From Comamonadaceae bacterium OH2545_COT-014 (GTDB lineage: Bacteria; Pseudomonadota; Gammaproteobacteria; Burkholderiales; Burkholderiaceae_C): a DNA stretch of 64,000 nt. Made by a program: the position numbers and the translations under genes. Of the stretch, positions 57,658-64,000 are shown in pieces; position 1 is the first letter of the stretch, and the number at the start of each line of letters is the position of its first letter. The notes beneath the pieces were generated by a model. That model had not been told where the DNA came from. It was given only the letters and a program-made list of their open reading frames with translations, and searched no databases. The stretch is taken from NCBI GenBank assembly GCA_003859965.1, contig RQYR01000002.1, forward strand, positions 1-64,000, in the 5' to 3' direction.

Positions 57658-58362
57658 GTGAACAAGATTTACCCCTCCGCGGCCCAGGCGCTTGACGGCG
57701 TCGTGCGCGACGGCCAGCTCATCGCCGTGGGCGGCTTTGGCCTGTGCGGCATTCCCGAGGCGCTGATCGACGCGCTGCAGGCCAGCGGCGTGAAAGACCT
57801 CACCGTCATCAGCAACAACGCTGGCGTGGACGGCTTTGGGCTGGGCAAGCTGCTGGAGACGCGCCAGATCAAGAAGATGATCTCCAGCTACGTGGGCGAG
57901 AACAAGGAGTTCGAGCGCCAATACCTGGCGGGCGAGCTGGAGCTGGAATTCACCCCCCAGGGCACGCTGGCCGAGAAGCTGCGCGCCGGCGGCGCGGGCA
58001 TTCCCGCCTTCTTCACGCGCACTGGCGTGGGCACGCTGGTGGCCGAGGGCAAGGAGCTGCGCGAGTTCGGCGGCAAGACCTACGTGATGGAGCACGCGCT
58101 GCTGCCCGAAGTGGCGCTGGTCAAGGCCGACGTGGCCGACAAAAGCGGCAACCTGCGCTTCAACCTGACGGCGCGCAACTTCAACCCTGCCGCAGCCATG
58201 GCGGGCAAGGTCTGCATCGTGGAGGTGGAGCGCATCGTGGAGACCGGCGAGATCGCCCCCGACGACGTGCACCTGCCCGGCATCTACGTGCACCGCATCG
58301 TGCACAACCCCACGCCGGAAAAGCGCATTGAAAAGCGCACCACGCGCGAGCGCAAGGTTTGA
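57658..58362 (+). CDS. scoA: 3-oxoacid CoA-transferase subunit A
   Basis: 234 aa from a GTG behind GGAGA. Family I CoA transferase alpha: [80 protein letters not shown]. The enzyme moves CoA from succinyl-CoA to acetoacetate or a related 3-oxoacid; the exact acyl substrate cannot be told. Paired with subunit B 22 bp downstream. Confidence 0.88.
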   Translation: MNKIYPSAAQALDGVVRDGQLIAVGGFGLCGIPEALIDALQASGVKDLTVISNNAGVDGFGLGKLLETRQIKKMISSYVGENKEFERQYLAGELELEFTPQGTLAEKLRAGGAGIPAFFTRTGVGTLVAEGKELREFGGKTYVMEHALLPEVALVKADVADKSGNLRFNLTARNFNPAAAMAGKVCIVEVERIVETGEIAPDDVHLPGIYVHRIVHNPTPEKRIEKRTTRERKV

Positions 58363-58384
58363 GAACGGAAGGAGACACACGCAA

Positions 58385-59026
58385 ATGGCTTGGACCCAAG
58401 ACCAGATGGCCGCGCGCGCGGCCCAGGAGCTGCAAGACGGCTTTTACGTCAACCTCGGCATCGGCATCCCCACTCTGGTGGCCAACCACGTGCCTGACGA
58501 TATGGAAGTGTGGCTGCAGTCGGAAAACGGCATGCTGGGCATCGGCCCCTTTCCGTACGACGACGAGGTGGACGCCGACCTCATCAACGCCGGCAAGCAG
58601 ACCGTCACCACGATCAAGGGCAGCAGCATTTTTGGCAGCCATGAGTCGTTTGCCATGATCCGCGGCGGCAAGATCAACCTGTCCATCCTGGGCGCCATGC
58701 AGGTTACCGACAAGGGCGATTTGGCCAACTGGATGATCCCCGGCAAGATGGTCAAGGGCATGGGCGGCGCCATGGACTTGGTGGCCGGCGTGGAGCGCGT
58801 GATCGTGCTCATGGAACACGTGGCGCGCAAGAAGGACGGCACCACCGACCTGAAGATCCTGCCCCAGTGCACCCTGCCGCTGACGGGCGTGGGCGTGGTG
58901 AACCGCATCATCACCGACCTGGGCGTGTTCGATGTGACGCCCGAAGGGCTGAAAGTGGTGGAGCTGGCTGACGGTGTGAGCTTTGACGAAGTGCAGGGCA
59001 AGACCGGCGTGCCGCTGCTGCGCTGA
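58385..59026 (+). CDS. scoB: 3-oxoacid CoA-transferase subunit B
   Basis: 213 aa from ATG 58385 behind [25 protein letters not shown], then [20 protein letters not shown] with the catalytic Glu of the SENG motif, and [21 protein letters not shown]-terminus [20 protein letters not shown]. Forms the heteromer with subunit A. Confidence 0.9.
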   Translation: MAWTQDQMAARAAQELQDGFYVNLGIGIPTLVANHVPDDMEVWLQSENGMLGIGPFPYDDEVDADLINAGKQTVTTIKGSSIFGSHESFAMIRGGKINLSILGAMQVTDKGDLANWMIPGKMVKGMGGAMDLVAGVERVIVLMEHVARKKDGTTDLKILPQCTLPLTGVGVVNRIITDLGVFDVTPEGLKVVELADGVSFDEVQGKTGVPLLR

Positions 59027-59080
59027 AGGGCGCGGCCTGGCCGCTGTGGCGGCGCTTTGACCGCCCCCCGCCACATCACA

Positions 59081-59105
59081 GGCGCTCCGCACGGAGCGCC
59101 TTTTT
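59081..59105 (+). terminator. Terminator after the CoA-transferase operon
   Basis: GGCGCTCC-GCAC-GGAGCGCC followed by TTTTT, 54 bp after the scoB stop. Confidence 0.9.
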
Positions 59106-59550
59106 CATGCCTGGCTGCCCCGTCAATGCGCGGTGCAAGGCGGTACAGAGGTAGCGGCAAGCGGGTGAAAGTTTGCTTCAAAAAGAATAGCTGCTTAGGC
59201 AGTACGGATGTGCCTGAATGGCTGTTTTGGCAATGATTTCGTGCAGCGGCACGCATGCGCCCGGTGCGATCGTGGCGCCTGCTCCATAGCCCGCTCAAGC
59301 TCTCGGCGCGAGAGGGCCAAAAGTGGTTGGGGATGGCCTGCAAGGCGCTACTTTTTGCAGACATCGCGCAGCCATGGCTCGTGCTATGGCTCGTGCGATA
59401 GGCGAGGCTTTGTCACGGAAGCAGAGCGCCCCAGCCCGCTTTCTTGCCCGCCGCGCAGCGGTTTTGCGCAGGTTCTCAAGCGCCACGGCCGGCAATGCAG
59501 CCCGGAACGGGCGCAGCCCACCGCGCGGCGCAAACACTGCGCTGCCAAAT
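59106..59550. other. Gap without recognisable gene
   Basis: About 445 bp between the scoB terminator and the lipoprotein stop. Frames found on both strands lack starts, ribosome sites and recognisable content. A short direct repeat of ATGGCTCGTGC is present near 59373-59394. It may be decayed coding sequence. Confidence 0.5.
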
Positions 59551-59988
59551 TCAGCGCGGGGCGGTGGCGTTTGTCTTGCCCTCCATCTGGCGCAGCCGGG
59601 CATCGGCGGCGTGGCGGCGTTCCTGGGCGTTCAAGGCCAGCTCCTGCTGGCGCAAGGCAGCCAGCGCCTGGCGGCGCTCCACACGGGCGCGGTGCAGGCA
59701 GTCGTTCACGGCAAAGCGCTGCCAGCAGGCCGGCTCGGCATCGGCAAAGCGCTGGTTGGCTGCGGCGCGGGTAGTGGCAATGCGTGCGCGTTCGCTGGCC
59801 AGCCAGGCGGCAAAAGCGGCGTCATCCAGCCCGGCAGGAGCGGTGATGGCGGCCGGGGGCGTAGCCGGGGCGTGCGCGGCGGCCCCGGTGGCCGTGTGGG
59901 CGGAGGGCGCTGCGGTGCAGGCGGCCGCCAGCCAGGCGGCCAGCAAGGCCAGGGCAGAAAGGGCAGGGCGTGGTGGTGTGCGATGCAT
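59551..59988 (-). CDS. Small lipoprotein
   Basis: 145 aa. Signal peptide with hydrophobic core ALSALALLAAWLAAACTAAP and lipobox Cys near residue 24. The rest is Ala/Pro-rich, then helical with WLASERARIATTRAAANQRF, ACWQRFAVNDCLHRARVERR and a Q/E/R coiled-coil-like C-terminus. Two cysteines could form a disulfide. Function unknown; anchored in the outer membrane. Confidence 0.75.
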   Translation of the reverse strand: MHRTPPRPALSALALLAAWLAAACTAAPSAHTATGAAAHAPATPPAAITAPAGLDDAAFAAWLASERARIATTRAAANQRFADAEPACWQRFAVNDCLHRARVERRQALAALRQQELALNAQERRHAADARLRQMEGKTNATAPR

Positions 59989-60000
59989 GGGCAGGCAGCT

Positions 60001-61101
60001 CTAGGTGAGCTGGGTATCCACGGTACGGTGCGCCAGCGCCAGGTATTCGGTGGACTGCATTTCCGTCAGGCGGCTGATGGTGCGCGGAAACTCGTGCGCC
60101 AGCGGCCCTTCGGTGTAAAGCTGCTCGGGCGGCACGGCGGCCGAGAGGATGAACTTCACGCGCCGGTCGTACAGCACATCCACCAGCAGGGTGAAGCGCC
60201 GCGCCTCGGACGCATGGCGCACGAACATCTGCGGCACGTCTGACAGCAGCAGGGTGTGGAACTGGGTGGCGATTTCCAGGTAGTCGTTCTGCGAGCGCGG
60301 GCCGCCGCACAGGGTCTTGAAGTCGAACCACACCACGCCGCCGGCGCGGCGGCGCGCGGTGATTTCGCGGCCTTCAATGCGCAGCACCGGGTCTTCGTCG
60401 TGCGAGGCGGCCAGGCGGTTGAAGGCGTCCTGCATGGCGGCGTCGGCCGCCTCGCCCAGCGGGCTGTGGTAGAGCGGCACCTGCTCCAGCGTGCGGCGGC
60501 GGTAGTCGGTGCCGTTGTCCACGTTGATCACATCCATGCGGGCGTTGAGCAGCTCAATGGCGGGCAGGATGCGGTCGCGATGCAGGCCGCCGGGGTACAG
60601 CTCGTCGGGGCGGAAGTTGCCGGTGGTGACAAAGCCCACGCCATTGGCCTGCAGCGCCACCAGCATACGGTGCAGGATCATGGCGTCGGTGATGTCGGCC
60701 ACGTGGAATTCGTCAAAGCACAGCAGCTTGAACTTGGCCGCCATGCGCCGCCCCAGCTCGTCCAGCGGGTTCACCGTGCCTTGCAGGCCGGCCAGCTCGC
60801 GGTGCACCTCGCGCATGAATTCGTGAAAGTGCAGGCGCGTCTTGCGCCGGATGGGCACGGCGTTGAAAAAGCAGTCCATCAAAAAGCTCTTGCCCCGGCC
60901 CACGCCGCCGTACATGTACACGCCCTTGGGGATCTCGGGCTTGTTGAACAGCTTCTTGAAGGCGTTGGAGCGCCGCTCCTTGTAAGCGGCCCAGTCATTG
61001 GCGCAGCGCTCAAGCGCCTCGACGGCGCGCAGCTGCGCAGGGTCGCTCTGAAAGCCGCGGGCGGCCAGTTCCTGGTGGTAAAGCTCGGAGACGCTGGGCA
61101 T
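60001..61101 (-). CDS. zapE: Cell-division ATPase ZapE (AFG1-like)
   Basis: 366 aa. AAA Walker A GGVGRGKSFLMD, Walker B LLCFDEFHVADITDAM, sensor region VGFVTTGNFRPDELYPGGL. Later GGPRSQNDYLEIATQFHTLL and LVDVLYDRRVKFILSAAV. Homologous to E. coli ZapE, which modulates Z-ring stability. In Comamonadaceae it follows lpd, as here. Confidence 0.92.
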   Translation of the reverse strand: MPSVSELYHQELAARGFQSDPAQLRAVEALERCANDWAAYKERRSNAFKKLFNKPEIPKGVYMYGGVGRGKSFLMDCFFNAVPIRRKTRLHFHEFMREVHRELAGLQGTVNPLDELGRRMAAKFKLLCFDEFHVADITDAMILHRMLVALQANGVGFVTTGNFRPDELYPGGLHRDRILPAIELLNARMDVINVDNGTDYRRRTLEQVPLYHSPLGEAADAAMQDAFNRLAASHDEDPVLRIEGREITARRRAGGVVWFDFKTLCGGPRSQNDYLEIATQFHTLLLSDVPQMFVRHASEARRFTLLVDVLYDRRVKFILSAAVPPEQLYTEGPLAHEFPRTISRLTEMQSTEYLALAHRTVDTQLT

Positions 61102-61148
61102 GCAGAACCGAAGGGTAGAAAAGCCGTGTTCGTGCTGGATGACTGTGA

Positions 61149-61471
61149 TGACTTCGGCCTGCGGCCTTCATGACGAATGAAAAAATAGCCGGGTCTCACA
61201 ACCTCATTATTCGTCATCCACGCCGCGTCAGCGGCGAAGTCATTCAGTTGGATGATGTAATGACTTCGGCCTGCGGCCTTGATGACGAATGAAAAAAAGC
61301 CGGGTCTCACAACCCCATCATTCGTCATCCACGCCGCGTCAGCGGCGAAGTCATTCAGTTGGATGATGTAATGACCTCGGCCTGCGGCCTTGATGACGAA
61401 TGAAAAAACAGCCGGGTCTCACAACCTCATCATTCGTCATCCACGCCGCGCCAGCGGCGAAGTCATTCAGT
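61149..61471. repeat. Three tandem ~111-bp palindromic units
   Basis: Units start at 61149, 61261 and 61372 (112 and 111 bp apart) and are about 95% alike. Each contains nested inverted repeats: AATGACTTCG/CGAAGTCATT outside and GATGACGAATGA/TCATTCGTCATC inside (12 bp, 25-base loop). The block fills the gap between zapE and lpdA. It can fold into three long hairpins; possible REP-like element or mRNA stabiliser. Confidence 0.8.
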
Positions 61472-61485
61472 CATTGCGCTGAAGA

Positions 61486-62916
<1,431 letters not shown>

Positions 62917-62943
62917 GCTTTTTCCTTGAATCTCGGGATGACA

Positions 62944-62966
62944 AAACCCACCGCTGGGGTGGGTTT
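62944..62966 (-). terminator. Hairpin between odhB and lpdA
   Basis: AAACCCACC-5-GGTGGGTTT. On the minus strand it ends GGTGGGTTTTGTC, a weak terminator or processing hairpin inside an operon; it may lower lpdA output relative to odhB. Confidence 0.45.
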
Positions 62967-62986
62967 GAGGGAGCTTGAAGCGATGT

Positions 62987-64000
<1,014 letters not shown>

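Noticed and set aside
61149-61471. CRISPR array
   Set aside because: Three long near-identical units with internal palindromes, no unique spacers; no cas genes.

Overview
The window is a betaproteobacterial chromosome, most likely family Comamonadaceae (Acidovorax/Alicycliphilus/Comamonas-like). Evidence: the 2-oxoglutarate dehydrogenase genes odhB-lpd followed by zapE, a tmRNA whose tag reads ANDERFALAA, and high-GC codon use. Two host segments (about 1-4 kb and 55-64 kb) flank a ~50.2-kb integrated element.

Left host segment: the tail of a transposase, then a lone addA-type helicase/nuclease without addB, then a remnant carrying a ParB-like gene related to one inside the element. Right host segment: ssrA (tmRNA), an AhpD-like protein, a nitrobindin-like protein, a PAS-LuxR regulator divergent from a two-subunit CoA transferase, a lipoprotein, zapE, a three-unit palindromic repeat, lpdA and the 3' part of odhB.

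The element (about 4870-55025) is a siphovirus-type prophage bounded by a perfect 49-bp direct repeat. The repeat contains the last bases of ssrA and its terminator; imperfect similarity extends it to ~75 bp. From left to right it holds: (1) a low-GC type IIS restriction-modification cassette of the Alw26I/Eco31I/Esp3I kind, with an RHH regulator and an operator; (2) a translationally coupled lysis cassette with Rz1 embedded in Rz; (3) tail genes, including a tape-measure gene and tail-assembly chaperones with a T7 slippery site for -1 frameshifting; (4) a lambda-like head module (tail-terminator, E, D, C/Nu3 protease-scaffold, portal B, W, large and small terminase); (5) four small rightward genes, three of them behind copies of the same leader; (6) two tandem ParB-methyltransferase genes; (7) a VOC/DUF1801 cargo pair and a ParE fragment; (8) a replication operon (RuvC-like nuclease, P4-type primase-helicase, Cas4-like nuclease, P63C, Sak4-like ATPase); (9) a large serine recombinase module.

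The right end (51.0-54.7 kb) carries a LexA-like mini-repressor with a palindromic operator inside its own promoter, followed by a tightly coupled three-gene cassette: an unknown 262-aa protein with a Met-Gly start, a 712-aa protein with a central QueC-like domain, and a 160-aa protein with a C-terminal membrane helix. QueC-like enzymes occur in Qat and type IV CBASS defence, but this gene set matches neither. It is my leading candidate for an undescribed anti-phage system.

Most phage genes lie on the minus strand and overlap by ATGA or GTGA. Starts were chosen from these couplings and from Shine-Dalgarno sequences; family assignments come from motif recognition and were not checked against a database.
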